Source of the DNA: Pedobacter jeongneungensis
Lineage (GTDB): Bacteria > Bacteroidota > Bacteroidia > Sphingobacteriales > Sphingobacteriaceae
Direction: 5' to 3'
Assembly (NCBI RefSeq): GCF_000633455.1
Contig: NZ_AYMG01000037.1
Location: 1 to 64,000 of the forward strand
DNA length: 64,000 nucleotides
A program made the translations under genes and the position numbers. Shown in pieces: positions 7,302 through 16,007 of the stretch. The notes below the pieces were generated by a model. The model did no database searches and was not told the origin of the DNA. It saw nothing but the letters and a program-made list of their open reading frames with translations. How positions within the stretch are numbered: the stretch's first letter is position 1; each line of letters starts with the position of its first letter.

Positions 7302-7652
7302 ATGACTGAAAATCATTGCGAATTAGGGCACAAAAAAGAGATCATGGCGGTTCACGATGCGATGGACGTGCTGAGCGGAAAATGGAAAATCTCCATCATT
7401 TCATCTATCTGTTATTATAACAAAAGAAGATTTTCTGACATTTTAAATGATGTACAAGGAATATCAAACAAAATGCTGAGTAAAGAATTAAAAGAGCTTG
7501 AGATCAATAAATTGGTAAAAAGGACTGTATTGGATACCCAACCCATATCTGTTCAATACCAGCTAACAGAATATGGCATGACGCTGAAAACCATTATCAA
7601 CGATCTTACAGCCTGGGGACTGGAACATCGCAAGGTAATTATTGGTAAATAA
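7302..7652 (+). CDS. HxlR family transcriptional regulator
   Basis: At 116 residues this is a typical HxlR winged helix-turn-helix protein. It contains the signature LSGKWKISIISSI (residues 24-36), the recognition helix region ISNKMLSKELKELE and the wing/ending LTEYGMTLKTIINDLTAWG. A Cys near the N-terminus (HCELGHK, Cys6) sits where redox-sensing HxlR proteins often keep one, and a second Cys (SICYY) lies after helix 2. It probably represses the divergent SDR gene and itself through the palindrome at 7251-7300. A second HxlR paralogue, with a different operator, is at 38165. Confidence 0.92.
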   Translation: MTENHCELGHKKEIMAVHDAMDVLSGKWKISIISSICYYNKRRFSDILNDVQGISNKMLSKELKELEINKLVKRTVLDTQPISVQYQLTEYGMTLKTIINDLTAWGLEHRKVIIGK

Positions 7653-7680
7653 ATTTGACTACAACCCTGGAGCAGAGACA

Positions 7681-8844
7681 CTAAAACCGATAATCGACGA
7701 TTGCAGGCGTTTTACCTGTAGTTGCGTTGGTATAAAGATCTAGATCTGCACCTGCCAAAACCTCTAAATTTTTCACTTTGTAGCCAAATACCTCATGTAC
7801 CTGTTGAATTTTTTGTTCGATATATACATCTTTCTCATTACTGGTTAAATCGGTTACCAGCATAAATTTTATTACTGTATGCCCTTCGTTTGGCGCTATT
7901 TGTATTTGAAACCGTTCAACATCCGTAAAAACAGTGTTGAAATCATCCAGTTCATAGTTACATTCGTTAAACATAAACGATCTCTTCTCTCTACCTTTTA
8001 ATTCAAGATAAAGCTGGCCGTTTATTTCAATCCATTTACCGATATCTCCCGTATTATACCTAAAGATCGGGAAACGCTTACGGAATAGATTGCTCACCAA
8101 GAGCGAACCATAGCCATCTGTATCGGGTTCATTTACCTCTACCACCAGGCCATCAATCACCCTGAATAATGATGGTGAACGGCTATAGTCGCACCAGGCC
8201 CATATCCCTGTTTCTGCCGAACCGTATAATGAATATACCTGCTGTGTTCCAAAAATCTCTTCGAAAAGTTTGATATGTGAAGGAGGCAAAAACTCGCCAC
8301 CAAACAAAAGATTTTTAATGGATAAACTAAGCTGATGTTTTTTAAGATATTGCGCAAAAAGGAATAATTTGGAAGGTGTACCCAATAATAAATTGGGCTT
8401 AAAATTTAGAGCCATCTGACAGGCATCTTCATAAGGCAAACTAGCACCCGCCACCAGGGTGGTTGCACTGCATCTCTCCAATAAATCATCCATAATTGCG
8501 GCTGTGCGGTACATATCTATATAACCGAACATATTGAGTGCAATGGTTTTTGGGATAAATACCCCGGCTTGCTTTAATGCGGCAGCAAGTACGGCGCGTT
8601 GCTCCAGGTTTTCTACTATATCAACAGGAAAAACCAATGGTTTCTGTGTAGATCCGCCAGAACGCACCAAATAAACACCTTGTTTTTGGCTATGAAGATC
8701 AAAATTATTGTTTAATTGAGTAATCAATTCCTTTTTGCCCATTAAGGGCGCATTTTGATAATCGTCGTAACGAAGGTAATAGGATTTGAAAAGCGCTGAC
8801 TGCCTAACAATCTGGTAATATTGGTTAAGTAGGGAATTAATCAT
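7681..8844 (-). CDS. PaaK-like adenylating enzyme (AMP-binding)
   Basis: This 387-residue protein resembles phenylacetate-CoA ligase-type adenylating enzymes. It has a phosphate-binding loop YLVRSGGSTQKPLVFPVD (near 60-75), LLLGTPSKLFLFAQYL, the adenine-site segment VYSLYGSAETGIWAW (near 205) and FRYNTGDIGKW (A7-like), then GREKRSFMFN. The C-terminus TNATTGKTPAIVDYRF offers a late Lys. Such enzymes activate a carboxylate as acyl-AMP and pass it to CoA, a carrier protein or an amine. No carrier protein gene is visible nearby. It is the last gene of a four-gene operon (9-bp gap from the glycosyltransferase), which points to a biosynthetic rather than catabolic role. Substrate unknown. Confidence 0.8.
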   Translation of the reverse strand: MINSLLNQYYQIVRQSALFKSYYLRYDDYQNAPLMGKKELITQLNNNFDLHSQKQGVYLVRSGGSTQKPLVFPVDIVENLEQRAVLAAALKQAGVFIPKTIALNMFGYIDMYRTAAIMDDLLERCSATTLVAGASLPYEDACQMALNFKPNLLLGTPSKLFLFAQYLKKHQLSLSIKNLLFGGEFLPPSHIKLFEEIFGTQQVYSLYGSAETGIWAWCDYSRSPSLFRVIDGLVVEVNEPDTDGYGSLLVSNLFRKRFPIFRYNTGDIGKWIEINGQLYLELKGREKRSFMFNECNYELDDFNTVFTDVERFQIQIAPNEGHTVIKFMLVTDLTSNEKDVYIEQKIQQVHEVFGYKVKNLEVLAGADLDLYTNATTGKTPAIVDYRF

Positions 8845-8853
8845 TGCTAAAAT

Positions 8854-9771
8854 TTATCTTTTGAGTAGCAGGTAACCAATGTATTTTGGCAAAAAACTAC
8901 GATAATGCCACAAAAATCGTACTTTCTGGGTATTAGAGGGCAAATTTTGTAAAGCGTGTTTATACCATCGTTCACCGATCATGCCCATTAACAGGCGATC
9001 GTGCTTATCCTTACTGTTTTGGTACCTAGAAATTACCGGCGGCAATTCGATCTGCTTAAAATGGTTATAATTTTTCCGCGAAAGGCTTCCGGGTACCTCA
9101 TTAACATAAAGGTAGCCACCCGTTTGCAATACTATTTTCCCAGGCACCTTATCCAGAATGCCTTTTAGCACCCGATACCAAAAATCGATTCCTTCATTTA
9201 ATTGGGCTTCGGTTTGGTATTGGTGAGAAGCAATCCATTTACTCTTTACAATTACATTACTGCCAACCCCCATGATAAAATGTGGCGAGCTAACAGCCCT
9301 TAGCGGGTCTTTAAGCAAATATAGATCTGCAGCGACTGATTCGATGTACTTTTTTAAAGGTTCCAGATTGGGATATATTTCATTACCCGGCATAAAAGCG
9401 ATATTGAGTACCATAAAATCAAGCTGGTATCCTATAAATGCATTAGCAGCGGTTTCCAGCAGCTTTGGGTGATATTCATCATCAGCATCCAGGAAACTAA
9501 CTAATTCGCTATTAGAGGCGGCAAAACCAATATTCCGTGCATTACCAGGACCTTTATTCTCGGTCAGTTCAATTACTTGTATCCTGCAATTGCCAAAGGC
9601 CGAAATATTATCGCGCAAAAAATCATGGACAACGGAAAGGCTGTTATCCGTACTTAAGTCGTCAACAATAATCAACTCATCCGGTAATTTACTTTGCCGG
9701 ATGAGTGAATTAAGCGTTTGGACAATATAAGCCGCTTTATTGAATAGCGGTACAATGATGGCATGTGTCAT
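8854..9771 (-). CDS. Family 2 glycosyltransferase
   Basis: The 305-residue protein has a GT-A fold N-terminus: HAIIVPLFNKAAYIVQTLNS (residues 3-22), DELIIVDDLSTDNS with the nucleotide-binding Asp pair near 37, NKGPGNARNIG near 73 and FLDADDEYHP, the DxD metal site, near 93. These are standard for GT2 enzymes using nucleotide-diphospho sugars. No membrane segment is clear, so it is probably cytosolic or peripheral. The C-terminal third is basic and aromatic (KVRFLWHYRSFLPKYIGYLL) and may touch the membrane. The gene starts 2 bp after the ATP-grasp gene stop, so translation is probably coupled. The acceptor is probably the operon's product or a precursor. Confidence 0.88.
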   Translation of the reverse strand: MTHAIIVPLFNKAAYIVQTLNSLIRQSKLPDELIIVDDLSTDNSLSVVHDFLRDNISAFGNCRIQVIELTENKGPGNARNIGFAASNSELVSFLDADDEYHPKLLETAANAFIGYQLDFMVLNIAFMPGNEIYPNLEPLKKYIESVAADLYLLKDPLRAVSSPHFIMGVGSNVIVKSKWIASHQYQTEAQLNEGIDFWYRVLKGILDKVPGKIVLQTGGYLYVNEVPGSLSRKNYNHFKQIELPPVISRYQNSKDKHDRLLMGMIGERWYKHALQNLPSNTQKVRFLWHYRSFLPKYIGYLLLKR

Positions 9772-9773
9772 GC

Positions 9774-11006
9774 TTATGATGCCGACATCATTGCAGGAAA
9801 AATTACTCCCCTGCCCTGGTGAACATTAACCACGCTTTCTGCTGAACCGCGGAATAAACCAGGACCGAAAGAACGGTTATTGTAACATAACAGCATTCCT
9901 ACCAGATTGATCATTGTTTTATCCGAATCAATACCGTATTTAAACCAACGTTGAGGTACGTATTGCTGTATCATGTATTCGGGCCATTGTTTGGCTATAA
10001 TATCAGTCCAAACCGCAGCTTCGCAATCACTTTTTACATACATATCGATACCACGGCCACCGCTATTGCGTTTTAACACCCAATTTAACGGTGAGTTACT
10101 TACCTCTGCCCGTTTTTCGGCTGTATACAGGGCATAACTTGGTATTAAAAACGATCGTAAAAAACGGTATTCTTCTTCAGAAAGATAATTTTTCATGATC
10201 TCTTCACTGTACAGAACAGCAAGTATCCGTTTGTCATGAACCAATATCAATGTACGTACATCATTAAAGTAGTTACCTTGTTTGATGATCAACTTTAATA
10301 CTTCCGGATCAAAATTGCGCAGTTCTTCGCGATCCATCTCCAGTATAAACTGATTAACGGGTTTACCATGCAACATAATCAACCCATTTTGGCATGTTAA
10401 CTGTGATGGACTTGCGGAAGCGTGATCCAATCCCTGTTTGCTAAATTCATTTAACAGGTAAAACACCTCAGTACCTTTTTCTTTCTCATGTACAAGCACA
10501 ATAGGCTCATTACTGTTAAACCGGCCAAAAATGGTATTAATAAAGTCTCGCTGATCGGGAACGGCTTCCAATAAGGGCAACCTGCTATCTTCGGTAATCA
10601 CGTTAAGGTAATAACTTAACATCCACCCATTAATCGGATACCGGGCCCCTATTTCGCAAATTTTGATGCTGCCATCTTCTGCCTGTAAAAAATCGGGGCG
10701 GTACATCCCCACTTCGTAAGGTTGCGCATTTGCGATACTCAAAATATGGTTCAAGCGCTCATCAAAATTATAAATGGCACGTATCCTATCATCAGCAAAA
10801 TAAGCATTTACAACACTGGTTAATGCTTTATTCAATACCAGGCATAACTCCTCCATCCGTGCTATTTCTTTGCGATTTACAGCAACGGGAACCGGAGAAA
10901 ATGAATCGGCACCATTACATGGAATTTCGCCCAGGTGTTTCATCAGCAATTCATTCAGCGCATCCCTGCTACAAATGCTTTGTCCTTCTACAAGCTCACC
11001 AGTCAT
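9774..11006 (-). CDS. ATP-grasp-like ligase, probably circularly permuted type
   Basis: The 410-residue protein has pieces of an ATP-grasp active site in an order like circularly permuted forms. YRPDFLQAEDGSIKICEIGA comes first (about residues 101-120; acidic metal ligands), then near the C-terminus NWVLKRNSGGRGIDMYV (ATP-binding Lys and Gly-rich loop), PEYMIQQYVPQRW (hinge Glu/Gln) and VNVHQGRGVIFP. Such enzymes join a carboxylate to an amine via an acyl phosphate; relatives include glutathionylspermidine-synthase-like ligases. Exact function unknown. It lies between the helical oxidase-like gene (3-bp gap) and the glycosyltransferase (2-bp gap), so the four products very likely act in one pathway. 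Confidence 0.65.
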   Translation of the reverse strand: MTGELVEGQSICSRDALNELLMKHLGEIPCNGADSFSPVPVAVNRKEIARMEELCLVLNKALTSVVNAYFADDRIRAIYNFDERLNHILSIANAQPYEVGMYRPDFLQAEDGSIKICEIGARYPINGWMLSYYLNVITEDSRLPLLEAVPDQRDFINTIFGRFNSNEPIVLVHEKEKGTEVFYLLNEFSKQGLDHASASPSQLTCQNGLIMLHGKPVNQFILEMDREELRNFDPEVLKLIIKQGNYFNDVRTLILVHDKRILAVLYSEEIMKNYLSEEEYRFLRSFLIPSYALYTAEKRAEVSNSPLNWVLKRNSGGRGIDMYVKSDCEAAVWTDIIAKQWPEYMIQQYVPQRWFKYGIDSDKTMINLVGMLLCYNNRSFGPGLFRGSAESVVNVHQGRGVIFPAMMSAS

Positions 11007-11009
11007 AAT

Positions 11010-11837
11010 TTATGCAATTTCATCTGCCAATACCGGTTCTAAACTGGCGCTAATGGTTTCCATTACCGCCGCTTTTTTGCTCAAATAATCGGCAACAATT
11101 TCGCTGAGGTCATAATCAGCCAGGTTTACATCCATCGCTTTTACATAGTAATTAATGGCATTAACGGCGTAAAAGAAATGGTTTTTCTCTGTAGGGCCGC
11201 AGTGTACGGTTATCCATGCCAGGGTATGTTTTAAGGTATCTTTATCAAAACCAAAATCATCTTCCAGCCAACGCGTAAACTTTGGCAATACAAATTCCAC
11301 TTCACCATGTGTATAAATCTCATGCACCAGTGTGGTTAAAAGACCGATCAATAAATCTTTATTGCGCAACGAATTCTGATCTTTCCAATACTTAAAAGCA
11401 CGGGCACTTGGATCAAGATATTGTCTTAACAACCATCCATCATCGCCACAGGTATTTGTAGCCATGGTATAAAAGAGGTCAGAATGCAGTACTTTTCCAA
11501 CAACAGCCAAATCTTCATCAACAATCCTGTTTAAGCTTGCCACCGACCTGAAAAGCTGTGCTTCATCTGGTACAGGTATATTTTTATGGATCAACATCGT
11601 CATACGGTTACTCAATCCGGCAACGGTAACTGCACTATTGTTGGTTTGACTCCAGCTATGAAAAAAGGGCTTAAGGTGATCCCTGTCATGCGGAATTGCC
11701 GTAAGTTTCACAAAACTTTCTTCGATTGTAGCGAAGTGTTCGGCCTGTTGTGGGAAATAGGTTAAAAGCTGATGCTTTAATGGAGATTCTTCCATTCCTT
11801 CGAGCACGGGAATGATAATTGATAGTAAATTTTTCAC
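11010..11837 (-). CDS. Helical protein, candidate heme-oxygenase-like oxidase
   Basis: The 275-residue, almost all-helical protein has no signal peptide. It has His/Glu-rich helices in the second half: TLVHEIYTHGEVEFVLP (near 170-186) and AWITVHCGPTEKNHFFYAVN (near 208-227), plus DEDLAVVGKVLHSDLFY near 107. Spacing of acidic and His residues on consecutive helices recalls heme-oxygenase-like diiron or iron-containing redox enzymes, several of which modify amino-acid-derived nitrogen in natural product pathways. The resemblance is by eye and could be wrong. The start is GTG at 11837; the next ATG is 14 codons in. It is the first gene of the four-gene operon. The 509-bp gap upstream must hold its promoter. 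Confidence 0.5.
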   Translation of the reverse strand: MKNLLSIIIPVLEGMEESPLKHQLLTYFPQQAEHFATIEESFVKLTAIPHDRDHLKPFFHSWSQTNNSAVTVAGLSNRMTMLIHKNIPVPDEAQLFRSVASLNRIVDEDLAVVGKVLHSDLFYTMATNTCGDDGWLLRQYLDPSARAFKYWKDQNSLRNKDLLIGLLTTLVHEIYTHGEVEFVLPKFTRWLEDDFGFDKDTLKHTLAWITVHCGPTEKNHFFYAVNAINYYVKAMDVNLADYDLSEIVADYLSKKAAVMETISASLEPVLADEIA

Positions 11838-12346
11838 AATTGTTTGGTTTAAGGTTTATTAAAAATGTAAATAAATACAGATAAAAATATTCTTATTTTG
11901 TTTGAAACACATTAAAGGCCAAAAAAATTGCTAGCCCGTTATTACCACATCAGATTATTTGGCATGATAAATTAATATAGACAAACAAAATAAAAATCAA
12001 CTAACTGATATATAATAACATACAGTTATAATATAAAATTAAAGGATAATAATCGGGATAACTGAGGAAAGAGCGTGTTGCATTTGAATGAGCGGTTTAA
12101 AGTCTGGAAGAATGAGATGGATTTTAGTTATACATAGATACGGACTTTATTTTCAATAAAAGACACCTACATATAATATCATTAAAAATTACACATAAAC
12201 ATATTTGTTAATTACAATTATGTATTTATAATAATACATTCGTTATTAATTAACTTTTAGCAAAGGATGATTAATAGTTTTTACAAAAAAACAACGTATA
12301 TTATTGATGTACAATTGATGATTTTATTTCAATTTGTAAGTAAACG
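11838..12346. other. Long AT-rich intergenic region
   Basis: About 500 bp between the divergent biosynthetic operon and the AraC gene. It is extremely AT-rich, with many TATAAT-like strings but no clean TAnnTTTG element on either strand, no ORF and no strong hairpin that I can support. Promoters of both flanking units must lie here. Confidence 0.6.
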
Positions 12347-13237
12347 ATGCAGATACTCAATCCCAATCAGCAATTACCCATTTATACATTAGAAACCGAC
12401 GATATAGCAGGCAATAAAAATTTCAGGGTTTATCAGTTTGAAGGTACATTACCAAACCAGTCTGAACTGCTCATCCCGCACCGAAAAGATCATTACCTGA
12501 TTGTTTTGATCAGACAGGCTGATAGTCGCCAGTGGATTGATATGACGCCCTATACGCTTAAAAACAATACCATTTACTTTTCCGGTCCAAATCACATTAT
12601 CGTAAAAGAGGGTTTTAAGCAATTATGGAGCACAGGTCTTGCTTTTACAAAGGAATTTCTTTCTCTACAGGAAAATGCTTCATTAAGTAAACTGCCGATT
12701 ATTCAAAACCCTCAAAATGGACATGAACTGTTTCTTACGGAGAACGATCTTGCCTTTGTTGAGGATATGATTACCAAAATCTATGCAGAATATCAAAACA
12801 AAAGTGAATGGCAACAGCGCATGCTAACCGCCTACCTTACTGTATTGCTCACTTATTTAAGCCGGCTGTATACCGAGCAGTTTAAAGAAAGTGAACATGG
12901 TGTAGACAAGCTTTTATTGAAAAACTTTCAGACAAAAGTTAACGAATGTTACCGCGAACTGCGCGAAGTGGGCGATTATGCATCGCTTTTAAATATTTCT
13001 GCAGGGCATTTAAGCGAAGTGGTGAAGATACAAAGCGGTAAACCCGCCATTAAACATATTCATGAACGATTGGTACTAGAGGCACAGCGTTTGCTTTTTC
13101 ATACCCATCAATCGTTAAAGGAAATTGCTTTCGATTTGGGTTTTTCTGACACCTCTTATTTTAACCGTTTTTTTAAACGCGAAACGGGGTTAACGCCAGC
13201 AGCGTACAGGGCCAGTATCCGCGAAATGTACCATTAA
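12347..13237 (+). CDS. AraC family transcriptional regulator
   Basis: The 296 residues comprise an N-terminal cupin-like sensing half (about 1-150, beta-rich, HRKDHYLIVLI near 44) and a C-terminal double helix-turn-helix (about 190-290). The latter contains SLLNISAGHLSEVVKIQSG and the family signature LKEIAFDLGFSDTSYFNRFF followed by GLTPAAYR. AraC proteins of this layout activate genes in response to small molecules. It is divergent from the four-gene biosynthetic operon and just upstream of an SDR gene that has its own promoter, so either could be its target. A second AraC protein, with another N-terminus, is at 30963. Confidence 0.92.
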   Translation: MQILNPNQQLPIYTLETDDIAGNKNFRVYQFEGTLPNQSELLIPHRKDHYLIVLIRQADSRQWIDMTPYTLKNNTIYFSGPNHIIVKEGFKQLWSTGLAFTKEFLSLQENASLSKLPIIQNPQNGHELFLTENDLAFVEDMITKIYAEYQNKSEWQQRMLTAYLTVLLTYLSRLYTEQFKESEHGVDKLLLKNFQTKVNECYRELREVGDYASLLNISAGHLSEVVKIQSGKPAIKHIHERLVLEAQRLLFHTHQSLKEIAFDLGFSDTSYFNRFFKRETGLTPAAYRASIREMYH

Positions 13238-13276
13238 TACCGTTGGATGTGTTCCACCCCGGTTAACATCCCAGCC

Positions 13277-13284
13277 TACATTTG
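13277..13284 (+). promoter_or_regulatory. -7 element TACATTTG upstream of the SDR gene
   Basis: TACATTTG matches the Bacteroidota -7 consensus 20 bp before the ATG at 13304. It argues for that start and for transcription independent of the AraC gene. The -33 region is weak (GTGTTCC near 13251-13257). Confidence 0.6.
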
Positions 13285-13303
13285 TATCATAAATAATTTA
13301 AAT

Positions 13304-14041
13304 ATGAAAACAGTACTCATCACAGGAGCAAACAAAAGTATTGGTTTTGAAACAGCCAGGCAGTTATTACAGCAAGGATATTATGTATATCTGGGTTGCA
13401 GAGATATTAAAAAAGGAGAACAAGCTGTAAATCAACTAAAATCAGCAGGATTAAATGAGGTAGAGCCAATAGAAATCGATGTTGATGATACCAGATCAAT
13501 TAAAGCCGCGGGAGAATTGCTTGCACAAAAAACCAAAGTACTCGATGTATTAATTAATAATGCGGGGATTAGTGGTGATATGCCGCAAACAGCATTAGAA
13601 ACTGATATAAATGTATTCAGACAGGTATTTGAAACCAATTTTTTTGGCGTAATAGAAGTAACTCAAACTTTTATAAATTTATTAAGGCAATCATCAGCGC
13701 CAAGAATCGTAAACGTAACATCAGGTTTAGGCTCACTTACTTTACATAACGATCCTACATGGAAATACTACGGTGTAAAACCAACGAGTTATGTTTCATC
13801 GAAAGCTGCTCTTAATGCGTATACCATTGTGTTAGCCAATAATTTACAAGATACTCCATTTAAGGTAAATGCTGTTGACCCAGGCTATACAGCAACGGAT
13901 TTTAACCATCACTCAGGCCCTGGAACCGTACCTGATGCCGCAGCGAGAGTAGTAAAAGCTGCCACATTGGGAGCAGACGGACCAACGGGACAATTTTTTA
14001 GCGATGACAATGCACCTGAAACCGGAATTAGTCCGTGGTAA
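13304..14041 (+). CDS. SDR family NAD(P)-dependent oxidoreductase
   Basis: From the ATG at 13304 the protein is 245 residues and begins MKTVLITGANKSIGFETARQ, the dinucleotide-binding motif TGANKSIG. NNAG follows near 85, the catalytic Ser in VNVTSG and SYVSSK (Tyr/Lys) near 160, and VDPGYTATD completes the carbonyl-reductase-like pattern. The frame is open further upstream to 13247, but that would put the start before the -7 element at 13277-13284, so the later ATG is preferred. Such enzymes reduce xenobiotic carbonyls or quinones; the exact substrate is unknown. It follows an AraC regulator that may control it. Confidence 0.9.
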   Translation: MKTVLITGANKSIGFETARQLLQQGYYVYLGCRDIKKGEQAVNQLKSAGLNEVEPIEIDVDDTRSIKAAGELLAQKTKVLDVLINNAGISGDMPQTALETDINVFRQVFETNFFGVIEVTQTFINLLRQSSAPRIVNVTSGLGSLTLHNDPTWKYYGVKPTSYVSSKAALNAYTIVLANNLQDTPFKVNAVDPGYTATDFNHHSGPGTVPDAAARVVKAATLGADGPTGQFFSDDNAPETGISPW

Positions 14042-14055
14042 ATCCCTTGATATTG

Positions 14056-14087
14056 TTTAAGTGGGCGCAATTTAACGCCCACTTAAA
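14056..14087 (+). terminator. Hairpin after the SDR gene
   Basis: TTTAAGTGGGCG (14056-14067) and CGCCCACTTAAA (14076-14087) form a perfect 12-bp stem 15 bp after the stop codon. Only a weak T-run follows, but position and strength fit a terminator between this gene and the convergent gene at 14148. Confidence 0.65.
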
Positions 14088-14147
14088 ATGACTTTTGATT
14101 TGAATGGGAGCAATTTCGCTTAGTAAATTAGAAAAAATAATACACAC

Positions 14148-14732
14148 CTACCTAAACTGTACTGGTTTAAGCTTTTGACCGGCTAACAGCGCTATTTCGT
14201 TTATTCTTTTCTGCCGGGTTTCTGGTTTTTTAGCCAGTACAAGCCATTGCAGTATACTTTTTTGAACAGATTTACTCAAACCCATAAAAAAGGATCTTGA
14301 GCCACGATGAATTTTAAATGCGAGCGTTAAATCTTTCGGGATTTTCAGCTCTTCCACATCATCTAAAATTGTCCATGAACCATTGTGTTTGGCTTTTTCA
14401 ATACTGTCAAAACCAGCGGCTGTCATTAAGCCTTCGTTGATTAAGCGCTCAACTTTTGCCTTGTTTATTTTCGACCATACACTGTTTGGTTTGCGTCTGC
14501 AGAAAAACTGCATAAAGGTTTTATCATCTATCGACCTTGCCGTGCTATCTATCCAGCCAAAACACAGGGCTTCGTCAACAGCCTGACTCCATAAAATTGA
14601 AGGCACATTGGATTTTATTTTGTGATAAACAAGCCAAACGGATTGTTTTGAGCGATGGTTTTCTGCTAACCATGCTCTCCAATCCCCCTGATTTGCCGGA
14701 CAAAAGCTTTCGATCTCTTCTTCATTTTTCAT
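14148..14732 (-). CDS. YdeI/OmpD-associated family protein
   Basis: The 194-residue protein (start ATG 14732, MKNEEEIESF) matches the YdeI-like family. WRAWLAENHRSKQSVWLVYH is followed by the highly conserved WSQAVDEALCFGWIDSTARS (about 48-67) and a C-terminal helical region ending LLAGQKLKPVQFR. Members are small cytosolic proteins; some are linked to peptide or bacteriocin resistance, but their biochemical role is unsettled. The longer reading from 14795 would overlap the upstream DUF1569 gene by 58 bp; the chosen start lies 5 bp after that gene's stop, which is normal operon spacing. Confidence 0.88.
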   Translation of the reverse strand: MKNEEEIESFCPANQGDWRAWLAENHRSKQSVWLVYHKIKSNVPSILWSQAVDEALCFGWIDSTARSIDDKTFMQFFCRRKPNSVWSKINKAKVERLINEGLMTAAGFDSIEKAKHNGSWTILDDVEELKIPKDLTLAFKIHRGSRSFFMGLSKSVQKSILQWLVLAKKPETRQKRINEIALLAGQKLKPVQFR

Positions 14733-14737
14733 TTTAG

Positions 14738-15196
14738 TTAAAATCCGAACTGTCTTAAATGATGATCTAAATGTTTCCACTGCATCAACGCCCATTCTTC
14801 AGGTGTTAACGGCCCAAAAAAGGCCTGCGGATGCGTGGTGCATTTGGCTGGACCACCTTCCGAAAAAGCTTTGATCTGTTTGATTACTTTTGCTTTTTCA
14901 GCTTCGAAATCGGGATTACCTTTGATAATGTAACTTTTATCAGTGGCACTGTTTTTAGGAAATGGTACCTCGCTAAAAAATTTGGGTTTCAATAATTTAC
15001 CAAACAACCGACCCACAAAGCCTAATCTTTCTGGGTTATGCAACCCCATGGCAGTTTCGAGCGAGGCGTTGCAATGTGCGAGCATCTGGTTCACATTCAT
15101 TTTGCCCCATTGTTTCTGCGCAGTTGGTGTTAGTTTTTCAATTCGTGCCAGAATAGCTGCGGTATCGGAAGGATTAAATAGATTGTTCATGTTCAT
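14738..15196 (-). CDS. DUF1569 family protein (DinB-like fold)
   Basis: The 152-residue protein has the pattern of DUF1569. PTAQKQWGKMNVNQMLAHCN lies near 24-43 and the C-terminal WALMQWKHLDHHLRQFGF has the His cluster expected of DinB-like four-helix bundles, with possible metal ligands at H41 and the late HxxHH. Function of the family is not established; DinB-like proteins include thiol-dependent transferases. It is the first gene of a pair with the YdeI-like gene, and the WYL regulator 68 bp upstream on the same strand may control both. Confidence 0.88.
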   Translation of the reverse strand: MNMNNLFNPSDTAAILARIEKLTPTAQKQWGKMNVNQMLAHCNASLETAMGLHNPERLGFVGRLFGKLLKPKFFSEVPFPKNSATDKSYIIKGNPDFEAEKAKVIKQIKAFSEGGPAKCTTHPQAFFGPLTPEEWALMQWKHLDHHLRQFGF

Positions 15197-15264
15197 TAAT
15201 TTTATGTTTATAACACAAAACTAATGCGGCCAAATGACAGCCCTATGTCAGGGGTATAAATGCC

Positions 15265-15957
15265 TTAATGATTTTTATCGAAATATTCTTGCAGGGTCAT
15301 TTTGTGCGGAGCAAATTTCTCAGCAAGCATTTCGAGTTTTTTGATCCGATCCAGGCGGAAGAACCTAAATTCGTTTCGCAAACGGCACCAGGCCACCAAT
15401 AGCCAGTTTTCCTGCGTACTCAACAAGGCAAAAGGTTCAATTAAACGGTTGCTGGTTTGGCCGGCTTCATTTGTATAGTCAATCTTTACAACATAGAAAT
15501 TGGTGAGGGCAAATTGCAAATCAGACAGGTTACTGCTGTTTCTTTCATTGTTGAAATTTTGAGTAAAGCGGGTGCGGTCGGCAAGAAGGTTTACATTGTC
15601 CTTTACCTGATGCCCCAATACTGCTTTGATTTTGTCGATGGCTTCTAAATAATCTTTAATAAACGAAGTATCCTTGTTTTTTAATACCAGTTGCTCAGCA
15701 AGAATCAAAGCATTCGCCTGGCTTTCGGTAAACATTACAGGAGGAATTTTATAACCTTCCATTAACCTGTACCCTTTTCCCTCTTCCGTAAAAACAGGCA
15801 CACCAGCCTGTTCTAAAGCTTTAATGTCGCGGTAAATGGTTCGTACACTTACCGAGAATTTGAGGGCGAGTTCTGGCGCTGTTAAAAGCCGTTTCGTTTG
15901 CAACTGAGTTAAAATTGCGGTTAAACGGGAAAGGCGTTTGGTGTCGTTATCGTTCAT
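15265..15957 (-). CDS. WYL-domain transcriptional regulator (YafY type)
   Basis: The 230-residue protein starts with a DeoR-like helix-turn-helix. RLSRLTAILTQLQTKRLLTA leads into FSVSVRTIYRDIKALEQAGVPVF (about 30-55), and YRLMEGYKIPPVMF follows. The second half (about 135-225) is a WYL domain with LLSTQENWLLVAWCRLRNEF and FRLDRIKKLEML. WYL proteins bind ligands, often nucleic acids or nucleotides, and regulate stress or defence genes. The YafY-like group usually sits beside small enzymes it controls; here the two genes downstream (DUF1569 and YdeI-like) are the candidates. Confidence 0.92.
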   Translation of the reverse strand: MNDNDTKRLSRLTAILTQLQTKRLLTAPELALKFSVSVRTIYRDIKALEQAGVPVFTEEGKGYRLMEGYKIPPVMFTESQANALILAEQLVLKNKDTSFIKDYLEAIDKIKAVLGHQVKDNVNLLADRTRFTQNFNNERNSSNLSDLQFALTNFYVVKIDYTNEAGQTSNRLIEPFALLSTQENWLLVAWCRLRNEFRFFRLDRIKKLEMLAEKFAPHKMTLQEYFDKNH

Positions 15958-16007
15958 TTTTCTTTATGACTAATGAAGTTTTTTCATGGCAAAGCTCCAT
16001 TTGGAAT

